Assembly: GCA_046590575.1 (NCBI GenBank)
Contig: JBKJUS010000079.1
Location: 1 to 43,975, forward strand
Reading direction: 5' to 3'
Source: DATLNF01 sp046590575
GTDB lineage: Bacteria > Actinomycetota > Actinomycetes > BP-191
Length of the DNA stretch: 43,975 nucleotides
Below, piece after piece: positions 32,708-39,782 of the stretch. A program made the translations under genes and the position numbers. The notes under the pieces were generated by a model. That model worked only from the letters and a program-made list of their open reading frames with translations, did no database searches and was not told the DNA's origin. Every line of letters starts with the position of its first letter. Within the stretch, counting starts at the first letter, position 1.

Positions 32708-33706
32708 GTGGCTGTCTTGATCGTCGTTAGTGGCGCGCTCGTCGTGCTCTCCATCATCCTGCTCGTCACTGGGCTGGTCGCCAGTGATGATCTGACCCTG
32801 ATCTACTTCTCGATCGGCTCGAGCGTCCTCGCCGGAGTCTTCCTGCTGCTGGGCGCGCTACAGCGTCGAGACGACAAGCCGGCGACCGAAACGGCAGCGC
32901 CTGAAGCTTCCACAGCGGCTTTCGAGCGGGTCACCTCGGTCAACGTCACCAAGGCGCCCGCGACCGCCGCTGCGGCGTCCGTGACGTCGGGTCCGTCGGT
33001 GTCGGTCGTGCCGGGCCGCCCGCGGTTCCACACCGATGACTGCCGCTTCCTTGCTGGGCGCCCGGACGTCGAGTCGATCGGCGTCGATGAGGCGCGCACC
33101 CAGGGCTACACCGAGTGCGGCGTGTGCAAGCCGTCCGAGGTCATCGGCGCTGGCGCATCGACCCGGTCGGTGACGCCGGCACTCATGAACGACGACGACG
33201 TGTCGGCCCAGGCCGACGACGCGCTCGACGACGAGCTTGCTGCGCCCTCGCGACGTACGTCGACCGCCACCAAGGCGCCGGCCCGGTCGACCACGGCGGC
33301 GCGGGCGAAGGCGGCTCCAGTCCGGTCCACGGCTCGCGGTGCCGCCAAGGCGACGACCGCGAAGGCGGCCGCTCCGAGGACGGCCACGAAGAGCTCGGCT
33401 GCGCGCACGCCGGCGAGGGCCCTGCCATCGAAGCCTGGCCCGGCGCGCACTGTGTCGAAGGCTTCGCCGTCGAAGTCCTCTCCCGCCAGCGCGGCGATGG
33501 CGCCGTCAGCAGCGAAGGCGGCGGCGAAGACGGCTCGTCCGGCGGCCAAGGCGTCTCCTGCTGGTTCGGTCGTCGTCATCCCGGACCGCGACAAGTTCCA
33601 CACCACCGACTGCCGGTTCGTCCGCAATGTCGATGGCACGTTGGTCCTGACCAAGGCGACCGCACGCCGCCAGGGCTATCTCGCCTGCGGGGTCTGCAAG
33701 CCCTGA
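32708..33706 (+). CDS. Membrane protein with two Ada-like HCCC zinc motifs and a Lys/Ala linker
   Basis: A 332-residue protein. Two transmembrane helices lie at about residues 2-25 and 31-52. Two near-identical modules follow: His108-Cys112-Cys137-Cys140 (FHTDDCRF through TECGVCKP) and His298-Cys302-Cys327-Cys330 (FHTTDCRF through LACGVCKP), both with H-x3-C-x24-C-x2-C spacing. This resembles the metal-binding module of Ada, with His in place of the first Cys. The 150 residues between are low complexity, rich in Ala, Lys, Thr, Ser and Arg and reminiscent of histone H1 tails. The first module lies after an Ala/Thr stretch; the second ends the protein. I know no experimentally defined function. 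Start GTG 32708. A strong terminator hairpin follows. Confidence 0.72.
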   Translation: MAVLIVVSGALVVLSIILLVTGLVASDDLTLIYFSIGSSVLAGVFLLLGALQRRDDKPATETAAPEASTAAFERVTSVNVTKAPATAAAASVTSGPSVSVVPGRPRFHTDDCRFLAGRPDVESIGVDEARTQGYTECGVCKPSEVIGAGASTRSVTPALMNDDDVSAQADDALDDELAAPSRRTSTATKAPARSTTAARAKAAPVRSTARGAAKATTAKAAAPRTATKSSAARTPARALPSKPGPARTVSKASPSKSSPASAAMAPSAAKAAAKTARPAAKASPAGSVVVIPDRDKFHTTDCRFVRNVDGTLVLTKATARRQGYLACGVCKP

Positions 33707-33722
33707 CTTTCGAAGTAGACAT

Positions 33723-33760
33723 GACAGAGGCCCCGCCGCGCGAGCGACGGGGCCTCTGTC
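33723..33760. terminator. Bidirectional terminator hairpin
   Basis: GACAGAGGCCCCG at 33723-33735 pairs perfectly with 33748-33760 over 13 bases with a 12-base loop. It lies 17 bases after the stop of the Ada-like gene, and the minus-strand gene at 33808-34368 ends toward it from the other side. There is no T-run, which is common for actinobacterial terminators. Confidence 0.8.
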
Positions 33761-33807
33761 GTGGATGCGCGCTCCGGGGGGACGGGCGCGCACCTGTCTG
33801 TGGGGGT

Positions 33808-34368
33808 TCAGGCAGTGCGACGACCGCGGAAGGGGTCGCGCTGCGGTGGAGCAGCCATCTCTAGGCGCGTGCCGTCCGTGGACAGCCCGACCAGGGCGAG
33901 CACGGAGCCGAGGATGCTTTCCGTTGTCTCGTGGGCGTCGACTCCAGCTGCGGTGACCATCGCCCGGTACACGGTCGCGTAGTGGCGGACCGGGGTGTCG
34001 TAGCTCCAGTCGACTGAGCCGAGGTGCCGGGCGCTTCCGTGGCTGCCGTTGGGGCCGTCGAATGGACCGCTCCACACCTGGATGCCGGCCGGACCGGCGG
34101 CAAAGCGCCCACCTTTGGCGACGTCTGAGTGATCCGCCGCGGCGAGCAGCGCCCGGGTCTCCCTCTCGGCGAGGACCAGCGCCGGCCGAACGTGACTAGC
34201 CAGGGCCGGCACGGCCACGGCGTGCGGTGAGAGCCGCAGCCCGGTCGGGACCGTGGTCGGGTATAGCGCGGTGACGGTCAAGGCGACCTCCGGGGCGTAA
34301 CGCCTAGCCATTGCGCGCCAGGACGTAGTCATTGTCGGCAGCGCTAGGGCGCAGTCTGAGTACTCCAT
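33808..34368 (-). CDS. Hypothetical protein downstream of ileS
   Basis: A 186-residue protein from ATG 34368. The sequence is Ala/Val/Thr-rich in the middle, with WSGPFDGPNGSHGSARHLG and VDWSYDTPVRHYATVYR as the most distinctive segments and a C-terminal GVDAHETTESILGSVLALVGL. No signal peptide, TM helix or known motif was recognised. A GTG at 34416 would add 16 residues and overlap ileS. It begins 24 bases after the ileS stop on the same strand, so it is probably cotranscribed with ileS and may share its T-box-controlled promoter. Function unknown. Confidence 0.6.
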   Translation of the reverse strand: MEYSDCALALPTMTTSWRAMARRYAPEVALTVTALYPTTVPTGLRLSPHAVAVPALASHVRPALVLAERETRALLAAADHSDVAKGGRFAAGPAGIQVWSGPFDGPNGSHGSARHLGSVDWSYDTPVRHYATVYRAMVTAAGVDAHETTESILGSVLALVGLSTDGTRLEMAAPPQRDPFRGRRTA

Positions 34369-34391
34369 CTGGGTGATTCGCGGATCGCCCG

Positions 34392-37300
34392 TCAGGCCCC
34401 GGCCTGCCGGAGCCACCAGGTCAGACCCAGCTCCGCCTCGGCGTGCGGTGCCATGTCGGCACTCGGATGTCCTTCTACGAAGGCAGTGGCCAGAATCTCG
34501 TCAGCGACCTTCGCCGCATGCTCCCGCAGGGCTTCGGCGACGTCGCCTTCGGCCTGCCACCACACCTCGATGCGGTCCGTGACGTCGTACCCGTTTGTCT
34601 TGCGGGACTCTTGAAGGGCGCGTACGGCGTCGCGGGCGAGGCCCGCGCGGCGAAGGGCCGGGGTGAGCGTCAGATCGAGTGCGACGGTCGCGCCGGCTGA
34701 GTCCGAGGCCACCGCCCAGCCGGAGCGCGGCGCCTCGGTGACCACCACTTCGCCAGGGGCGAGGGCGACTGGTGCGCCGTCGACCGTCACCGTGGCAGTG
34801 CCCGACGCGGACAGTTCGCGGGCGAGCATGGCTGGGTCAGCTGCGCCCACTGCAGCGGCGACGGCCGGGGTGCCCTTCCCGAAGCGTGCGCCGAGGGCCC
34901 GGAAGTTCGGCTTCACGACGTGGTCGACCAACTCGCCCTCCGCGGCGAGGTCGTCCACGCGCTCGACGTTGAGCTCCTCGGCGATGTGCCGGCGCAAGTC
35001 GTCCGACAGGGCCGCCCAGCCGGCCGCAGCGACGAGCGCCCGGCCCAGCGGCTGGCGGGTCTTCACCCCGCTCTCGGCGCGGGTCGCCCGACCCAGCTCG
35101 ACGAGTCGCCGGACCAGGGTCATCTGCTCGCTGAGGGTCGCGTCGACTGCTGAGCCGTCGGCCACGGGCCACGGCGTCAGGTGCACGGAGTCGGCGTGCG
35201 GCTGCCCGAGCGCCGTCCAGACCTCCTCGGTGATGAACGGCACGAACGGCGCGAGAAGCTGGGTGAGCACCACGAGCGTCTCGTAGAGCGTGCCGAAAGC
35301 GTGCCGGCCGTCCTCGGTCTTCGCCCCATGCCAGAAGCGCCGGCGGCACCTTCGGATGTACCAGTTGGACAGGTCGTCCACGAACTCGGTCAGCCGGCGC
35401 CCGGCCCGCGTCGGGTCGAAGCACTCGAGTGCGGCGTCGACCTCGACGACCGTGCGGTGCAGCTCGCTGATCAGCCACTGGTCGATCAGCGGCCGTTCAG
35501 TAGTAGGGGCCGGACCTGCGTCCGGTGACCAGCCGTCGACGGAGGCGTAGAGCGTGAAGAAGCTCACCGTGTTCCAGTAGGTGAGCAACACCTTGCGCAC
35601 GACCTCGTCGAGGGCCGCGCTGTGCACCCGGCGGTTGGCCCACGGGTTACCGACGCACAGCAGCAGCCAGCGCAGCGGATCAGCACCGTGCGCCGCGAAG
35701 AGCTCAAACGGGTCGAGGATGTTGCCGAGGTGCTTGCTCATCTTCCGGCCGTCGGCATCGACGATGTGGCCAAGGCAGAGAACCGTCTCGTACGACGATC
35801 GGTCGAAGACCAGCGTCCCGATCGCCATCAGCGTGTAGAACCAACCGCGGGTCTGGTCGATCGCCTCGGCGATGAACTGCGCCGGGTACTCCCGCTGCTG
35901 CGCCTCCAGGTTGCGATGCGGTGCACCCCACTGCGCGAACGGCATCGAGCCGGCGTCGTACCAGCAGTCGATGACCTCGGGCACCCGCGAGGCCTGCGCT
36001 CCGCACTGCGGGCAGTCGAACGTGATCGCGTCGACGAACGGCCGGTGCGGGTCGAGGTCAGTGAGGTCGCGTGCGGCGTACGACGACAGCTCGGCGAGCG
36101 AGCCGACGCAGGTCAGGTGTTGGGTTTCTCCGGCACATCGCCAGATCGGCAGGGGAGTGCCCCAGTAGCGGTTGCGGGAGACCGACCAGTCGATGTTGTT
36201 GTTCAACCAGTCACCGTAGCGGCCGTCGCGGATCGACGGCGGGTGCCAGTCGGTCTTCGCGTTCTCAGCGAGCAGTCGGTCCTTCACCGCCGTCGTGCGG
36301 ATGTACCACGACGGCATCGCGTAGTTGATGAGCGCGGTGTCGCAGCGCCAGCAGTGGGCGTAGCTGTGTTCGTAGGACTCGGCCCGCCACAGCAGCCCGC
36401 GCTGCTGGAGATCCGCTGTCAGCACAGGGTCGGCTGCCTTGAAGAACTGGCCGCCGACCATCGGGACGTCGGCGGCGAACTCGCCCTTCGGCGTGATCGG
36501 GTTGACCACTGGCAGGCCGTACTCGCGACCGACGGCGAGGTCCTCGGCACCGAACGCCGGTGCGGTGTGCACGAGCCCGGTGCCGTCCTCCGTGGTGACG
36601 TAGTCGGCGAGGGCCACGTAGTTGGCGTCGCCGGGCATGTCGACGAGGTCGAACGGGCGCTGGTACGTCGTCCGCTCGAGGTCTCGTCCGGTCATCTGCT
36701 GCACCACCTCGGCGCCCTCGCCGACGGCGGCGTCGACCAGCGCCTCGGCCACTACGAGGATCTCCCCGCCAGCCGCCCGGGCCACGACGTACGTCACGTC
36801 CGGGTGCACTGCGACGGCCGTGTTGGAGACCAGCGTCCAGGGGGTCGTCGTCCAGATGAGCAGGTCAGCTCCGAGCTCGGCGAGCGGGCCACTCGTGACC
36901 GGGAGGCGCACGTAGACCGACGGGTCGGTGACCATCGCGTAGCCCTGTGCCACCTCGTGGTCGGACAGCGCGGTCCCGCAGCGCGGGCAGTACGGCGCGA
37001 CGCGGTGGTCCTCGACGAGCAGGCCCTTGTCGAAGATGACCTGCAGCGACCACCAGACGCTCTCGATGTAGTCGCTGTCCATCGTGCGGTAGGCACCGAC
37101 CTGGTCGACCCAGTACCCCATGCGCCGGCTGAGCTCTTCGTGCTCGGCGACGTGCCGCAGCACCGACTCGCGGCACTTCGCGTTGAACTCGGCGATTCCG
37201 TACGCCTCGATGTCGCCCTTGCCGGAGAAGCCGAGCTCCTTCTCGACGGCGAGCTCCACCGGCAGCCCATGGCAGTCCCACCCCCCGCGGCGCGGGACGT

Positions 37301-37544
37301 GGTAGCCCTTCATGGTCTTGAAGCGCGGGAAGAGATCCTTGAACGCTCGCGGCTCGACGTGGTGGGCGCCCGGTTTGCCGTTGGCCGTGGGCGGGCCGTC
37401 ATAAAAGGCCCAGACCGGTCCGTCCTTCGTCTGGGCTAGGGATCGGCCGAAGACGTCGGTCTCCGCCCAGCGCGCGAGGATCCGCTGCTCCATCGCGGGC
37501 AGGTCGAGCTGGGCGGGGACGGGGGTGAAGCCAGGGTGGCTCAT
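34392..37544 (-). CDS. ileS: Isoleucyl-tRNA synthetase
   Basis: A 1050-residue class I synthetase. The HIGH-type signature is in GPPTANGKPGAHHVEPRAF (about residues 50-68) and KMSKH is at residues 601-605. The editing (CP1) domain between them includes LLIWTTTPWTLVSNTAVAVH, and the C-terminal anticodon-binding region has the LLAPFVPFITEEVW segment. It charges tRNA-Ile with isoleucine and hydrolyses misactivated valine. The length and PGAHHVE form match the longer, eukaryote-like IleS type usual in actinobacteria. ATG 37544 has GGAAGG nine bases upstream. The frame is open to 37790, but that part is the T-box leader read as protein. Confidence 0.96.
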   Translation of the reverse strand: MSHPGFTPVPAQLDLPAMEQRILARWAETDVFGRSLAQTKDGPVWAFYDGPPTANGKPGAHHVEPRAFKDLFPRFKTMKGYHVPRRGGWDCHGLPVELAVEKELGFSGKGDIEAYGIAEFNAKCRESVLRHVAEHEELSRRMGYWVDQVGAYRTMDSDYIESVWWSLQVIFDKGLLVEDHRVAPYCPRCGTALSDHEVAQGYAMVTDPSVYVRLPVTSGPLAELGADLLIWTTTPWTLVSNTAVAVHPDVTYVVARAAGGEILVVAEALVDAAVGEGAEVVQQMTGRDLERTTYQRPFDLVDMPGDANYVALADYVTTEDGTGLVHTAPAFGAEDLAVGREYGLPVVNPITPKGEFAADVPMVGGQFFKAADPVLTADLQQRGLLWRAESYEHSYAHCWRCDTALINYAMPSWYIRTTAVKDRLLAENAKTDWHPPSIRDGRYGDWLNNNIDWSVSRNRYWGTPLPIWRCAGETQHLTCVGSLAELSSYAARDLTDLDPHRPFVDAITFDCPQCGAQASRVPEVIDCWYDAGSMPFAQWGAPHRNLEAQQREYPAQFIAEAIDQTRGWFYTLMAIGTLVFDRSSYETVLCLGHIVDADGRKMSKHLGNILDPFELFAAHGADPLRWLLLCVGNPWANRRVHSAALDEVVRKVLLTYWNTVSFFTLYASVDGWSPDAGPAPTTERPLIDQWLISELHRTVVEVDAALECFDPTRAGRRLTEFVDDLSNWYIRRCRRRFWHGAKTEDGRHAFGTLYETLVVLTQLLAPFVPFITEEVWTALGQPHADSVHLTPWPVADGSAVDATLSEQMTLVRRLVELGRATRAESGVKTRQPLGRALVAAAGWAALSDDLRRHIAEELNVERVDDLAAEGELVDHVVKPNFRALGARFGKGTPAVAAAVGAADPAMLARELSASGTATVTVDGAPVALAPGEVVVTEAPRSGWAVASDSAGATVALDLTLTPALRRAGLARDAVRALQESRKTNGYDVTDRIEVWWQAEGDVAEALREHAAKVADEILATAFVEGHPSADMAPHAEAELGLTWWLRQAGA

Positions 37545-37776
37545 GGGGGCGTGCCTTCCGGGTCGGCGTACGTCGTCGATGCCCGGAGGGACCAGGTCTC
37601 GCGACCCGGCGGTACCACCCTCCTTGCCCCGGGCTGGGCAGCCTGGGACCTCTCGTGCTCCGCGATGTCGGGCGGACCCGGCGGGTTCTACTCGGCCGAT
37701 CGGCCTTTCTTCCCACTGCTCAGGGGTGATGGGTCGGCGTGCTCGCTGGCCCACCGACCGTCCCCGTCGACGCGCT
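37545..37776 (-). promoter_or_regulatory. Translational T-box riboswitch leader of ileS
   Basis: Read on the minus strand. The T-box GGAGGGTGGTACCGCC lies at 37624-37609. Antisequestrator: GAGGG (37622-37618) pairs with CCCTC (37590-37586), the bulge TGGTACCG (37617-37610) carries the UGGU that pairs with the uncharged tRNA ACCA end, and CCGGGTC (37609-37603) pairs with GACCTGG (37598-37592) around a GCGA loop. The competing sequestrator pairs CCGGGTCG (37609-37602) with CGACCCGG (37565-37558), which covers part of the GGAAGG ribosome site (37559-37554). A candidate Ile codon AUC lies at 37700-37698, followed by GAGTAG. Uncharged tRNA-Ile would free the ribosome site. There is no terminator U-run, so control is by translation, as known for actinobacterial ileS. 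Confidence 0.93.
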
Positions 37777-37780
37777 GTCG

Positions 37781-37786
37781 AGCCTA
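37781..37786 (-). promoter_or_regulatory. -10 element of the ileS leader promoter
   Basis: On the minus strand TAGGCT fits TANNNT and would start transcription near 37775, giving a leader of about 230 bases that contains the whole T-box. The -35 region is GC-rich and unconvincing. Confidence 0.5.
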
Positions 37787-37887
37787 GCAACGATCGTCGC
37801 GCGCCGCGTCGCGCTGCAGTCGGTCGGCGAGCCGCGTTGATCCACTGCGGCAGGCGGCCTATTCTCCATCATCTTGCGCTCGCAAGG

Positions 37888-37916
37888 TGTGGACAACCTG
37901 TGGACAAGTGTCCACG
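37888..37916 (+). promoter_or_regulatory. Pair of DnaA boxes plus a degenerate third
   Basis: TGTGGACAA occurs perfectly at 37888-37896 and 37899-37907; its complement, TTGTCCACA, is the preferred DnaA box of high-GC actinobacteria. GTGTCCACG at 37908-37916 matches the same box at seven of nine positions in the opposite direction. The starts of the two perfect boxes are 11 bases apart, one helical turn. They sit 18 bases before the DksA-like start codon and about 110 bases from the ileS leader promoter. Confidence 0.5.
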
Positions 37917-37933
37917 TCAGGGGCTGAAAGACG

Positions 37934-39040
37934 ATGGCGGCTGACCGCGGCACCTCTAAGGGTGGCTTGCGCGGCTTGACGAGCCGACTGCGTGGCCGCG
38001 GCGCCGCCCAGACGCCGGCGGTGGCTGCGGGTCCGACTGGCGTACGAGTCGTCCCGGTAGCGCCCGCTCGATCCACCGTGGTCGCGGCGTCCGCTCGAAC
38101 CTCCCAACCGGCGAGGACCTCAGCGAAACCCGCGAAGGCCGCGGCGAAGCCTGCGAAGGCTCCGGCTAAGCCGGCCAAGGCTCCCGCGAAGGCCCCCACG
38201 AAGCCGGCCAAGGCTCCCGCGAAGGCCCCTGCGAAGCCGGCGAAGGCCCCTGCGAAGGCCCCTGCGAAGCCGGCCAAGCCGGCCGCGAAGGCCCCTACGA
38301 AGCCGGCGAAGGCCCCTACGAAGGCCCCTGCGAAGCCGGCCAAGCCGGCCGCGAAGGCTCCTACGAAGGCGGCGAAGGCTCCTACGAAGGCCCCCGCGAA
38401 GCCGGCCAAGGCCGCGGCCAAGCCGGCCGTGGCTCCGGCCAAGCCGGCCGTGGCTCCGGCTAAGCCGGCCGCGAAGGCCCCCATGAAGGCGGCGACCACG
38501 CCCGCCAAGGCCCCGGCCAAGCCCACCGGGGCAGCCAAGCCCACCGCCGAGCCAGCCAAGCCCACCGCCGAGGCAGCAGCACCTGCCCCCACGGCGGTTG
38601 AGACGCCGAGACCGGCGAAGGCGGCGCCCGCGAAGGTCGTTCCCCCGCCTCCGCGCGTCCCGACCATCCCGGTGGAGAAGTGGTCGGCGAAGGAGCTCGG
38701 CGAGGTGCGGGCTGAGCTTCAGTCGCAGGCCGGCGAGCTGACCCGGGAGATCGACACAGCGGTCGCTGCGCTGACCGACCTCCAGCGTGACGGTGGGGAG
38801 GGCGCCGGCGACGACCAGGCTGACGCCGGTACCAAGACCTTCGAGCGCGAGCATGAGATGTCGCTCGCCAACAACAGCCGCGATTTGCTTGCCCAGGTGC
38901 AGCGAGCGCTCGAGCGGATCACCGAGGGGCGTTACGGCGCCTGCGAGGTCTGCGGCAACGGCATTCCGAAGGCGCGACTCAAGGCCAGGCCGGCCGCGAC
39001 GCTCTGCGTGTCGTGCAAGCAGCGCGAGGAGCGTCGCTGA
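37934..39040 (+). CDS. DksA/TraR-type zinc-finger protein with a Lys-Ala-Pro tract
   Basis: A 368-residue protein. Residues 1-60 are basic. Residues about 64-213 are a low-complexity tract of AKPAKAPAKAPTKP repeats, histone H1-like. The C-terminal 120 residues are a DksA-like module: coiled coil KELGEVRAELQSQAGEL, the acidic loop GDDQADAG, TFEREHEMSLANNSRDLL, RALERITEGRYGACEVCG, and the zinc ligands Cys337, Cys340, Cys358 and Cys361. DksA-family proteins reach RNA polymerase through the secondary channel; in actinobacteria the shorter relatives are often left uncharacterised. Start ATG 37934. It lies upstream of lspA. The basic tract suggests nucleic-acid binding, which is inference. Confidence 0.87.
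   Translation: MAADRGTSKGGLRGLTSRLRGRGAAQTPAVAAGPTGVRVVPVAPARSTVVAASARTSQPARTSAKPAKAAAKPAKAPAKPAKAPAKAPTKPAKAPAKAPAKPAKAPAKAPAKPAKPAAKAPTKPAKAPTKAPAKPAKPAAKAPTKAAKAPTKAPAKPAKAAAKPAVAPAKPAVAPAKPAAKAPMKAATTPAKAPAKPTGAAKPTAEPAKPTAEAAAPAPTAVETPRPAKAAPAKVVPPPPRVPTIPVEKWSAKELGEVRAELQSQAGELTREIDTAVAALTDLQRDGGEGAGDDQADAGTKTFEREHEMSLANNSRDLLAQVQRALERITEGRYGACEVCGNGIPKARLKARPAATLCVSCKQREERR
38123..38574 (+). repeat. Low-complexity coding repeat for Lys/Ala/Pro
   Basis: About 450 bases built from GCGAAG, GCCAAG, GCCCCT and GCCGGC-type units encode the alternating Ala, Lys and Pro residues of the DksA-like protein. Several units recur exactly, as AAGGCCCCTGCGAAG does, so slippage and length variation between strains are likely. 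Large antisense open frames over it (37720-38667 and 38120-39052) are composition shadows. Confidence 0.8.
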
Positions 39041-39104
39041 GACTGCCCGCACCCCGTCGGAGTGACCGCGCCGGGGATCCGCGTCATGAGTCGGCCCAAC
39101 CCCG

Positions 39105-39153
39105 GGGAGAGTTACGCCTCGTCCGTGGCGCCCGAATGGGGCGCAACTCTCCC
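39105..39153. repeat. Inverted repeat between the DksA-like gene and lspA
   Basis: GGGAGAGTTACGCC (39105-39118) is matched at 13 of 14 positions by the reverse complement of GGCGCAACTCTCCC (39140-39153), with a 21-base loop. It may be a terminator after the DksA-like gene or a member of a dispersed repeat family. No T-run follows. Confidence 0.6.
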
Positions 39154-39223
39154 GTCGTCGGTGTGGCCGGGATGCGAAGGCGCTGCCCGGGGCCCCCAGC
39201 GGTGCGACTCTAGGCCGCCGGCG

Positions 39224-39778
39224 ATGCTCCCCAACGACCCCCCCGACCGGGGTCGCGACCCCAACCCAGACTCCGCCGTACGCCGGTACGTCGGTCTGCT
39301 GTTCGCCGTCTCCGCCGGCACTGTGCTTGTCGACGTCCTGACCAAGCTCTGGGTGGTGGAGCGTCTGGGGGATGACACGGTGCGGCTGCTCGGTGGCGCG
39401 TTGCTGATCCGTCAGTCGCGCAATCCCGGCGCGGCTTTCGGGATTGCCGGTGGCGCCACGGTGCTGTTCAGCGTCGTGGCAATCGTCGTCGCGACGGTGA
39501 TAGTGCGGGTCGCCTCCCGGCTCCGCTCGCGGGGATGGTCGATCGCCTTGGGGTTAGTGCTCGGTGGCGCGCTGGGGAACCTCATCGACCGGGTGCTCCG
39601 TGACCCATCGCCGCTGCGCGGCGAGGTGGTCGACTTTCTCGATTTCCGCGTCTGGCCGTCGTTCAACTTCGCCGACTCCGGCATCGTGGTCGGCGGCGCT
39701 CTTGCGGTGCTCCTCTCGTTCCGGGGCATCGAGCCCACGGGCGTCGACGCGGCGAACGCCGACAGCAGTGATACTTGA
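39224..39778 (+). CDS. lspA: Prolipoprotein signal peptidase (signal peptidase II)
   Basis: A 184-residue protein with four transmembrane helices. TKLWVVERL and RQSRNPGAAFGIA are conserved motifs, and the catalytic aspartates are Asp122 in GNLIDRVLRD and Asp151 in FNFADSGIV. It removes signal peptides from diacylated prolipoproteins at the outer face of the membrane. ATG 39224 is chosen because the frame upstream (to 39062) reads through the inverted repeat and is not conserved. The C-terminal tail is hydrophilic. It is 4 bases from the following rluD-like gene. Confidence 0.93.
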   Translation: MLPNDPPDRGRDPNPDSAVRRYVGLLFAVSAGTVLVDVLTKLWVVERLGDDTVRLLGGALLIRQSRNPGAAFGIAGGATVLFSVVAIVVATVIVRVASRLRSRGWSIALGLVLGGALGNLIDRVLRDPSPLRGEVVDFLDFRVWPSFNFADSGIVVGGALAVLLSFRGIEPTGVDAANADSSDT

Positions 39779-39782
39779 GGGT

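Noticed and set aside
35622..37439. 605-codon open frame on the plus strand, antisense to ileS
   Set aside because: It lies wholly inside ileS, has no recognisable domain and no ribosome site, and its length is explained by GC bias at the third codon position of the true gene.
37720..39052. Two long minus-strand frames (315 and 310 codons) of Gly/Ala/Leu/Arg repeats
   Set aside because: They are the complement of the Lys-Ala-Pro repeats of the DksA-like gene. The opposite strand has the DksA-type zinc domain, so these are shadows.
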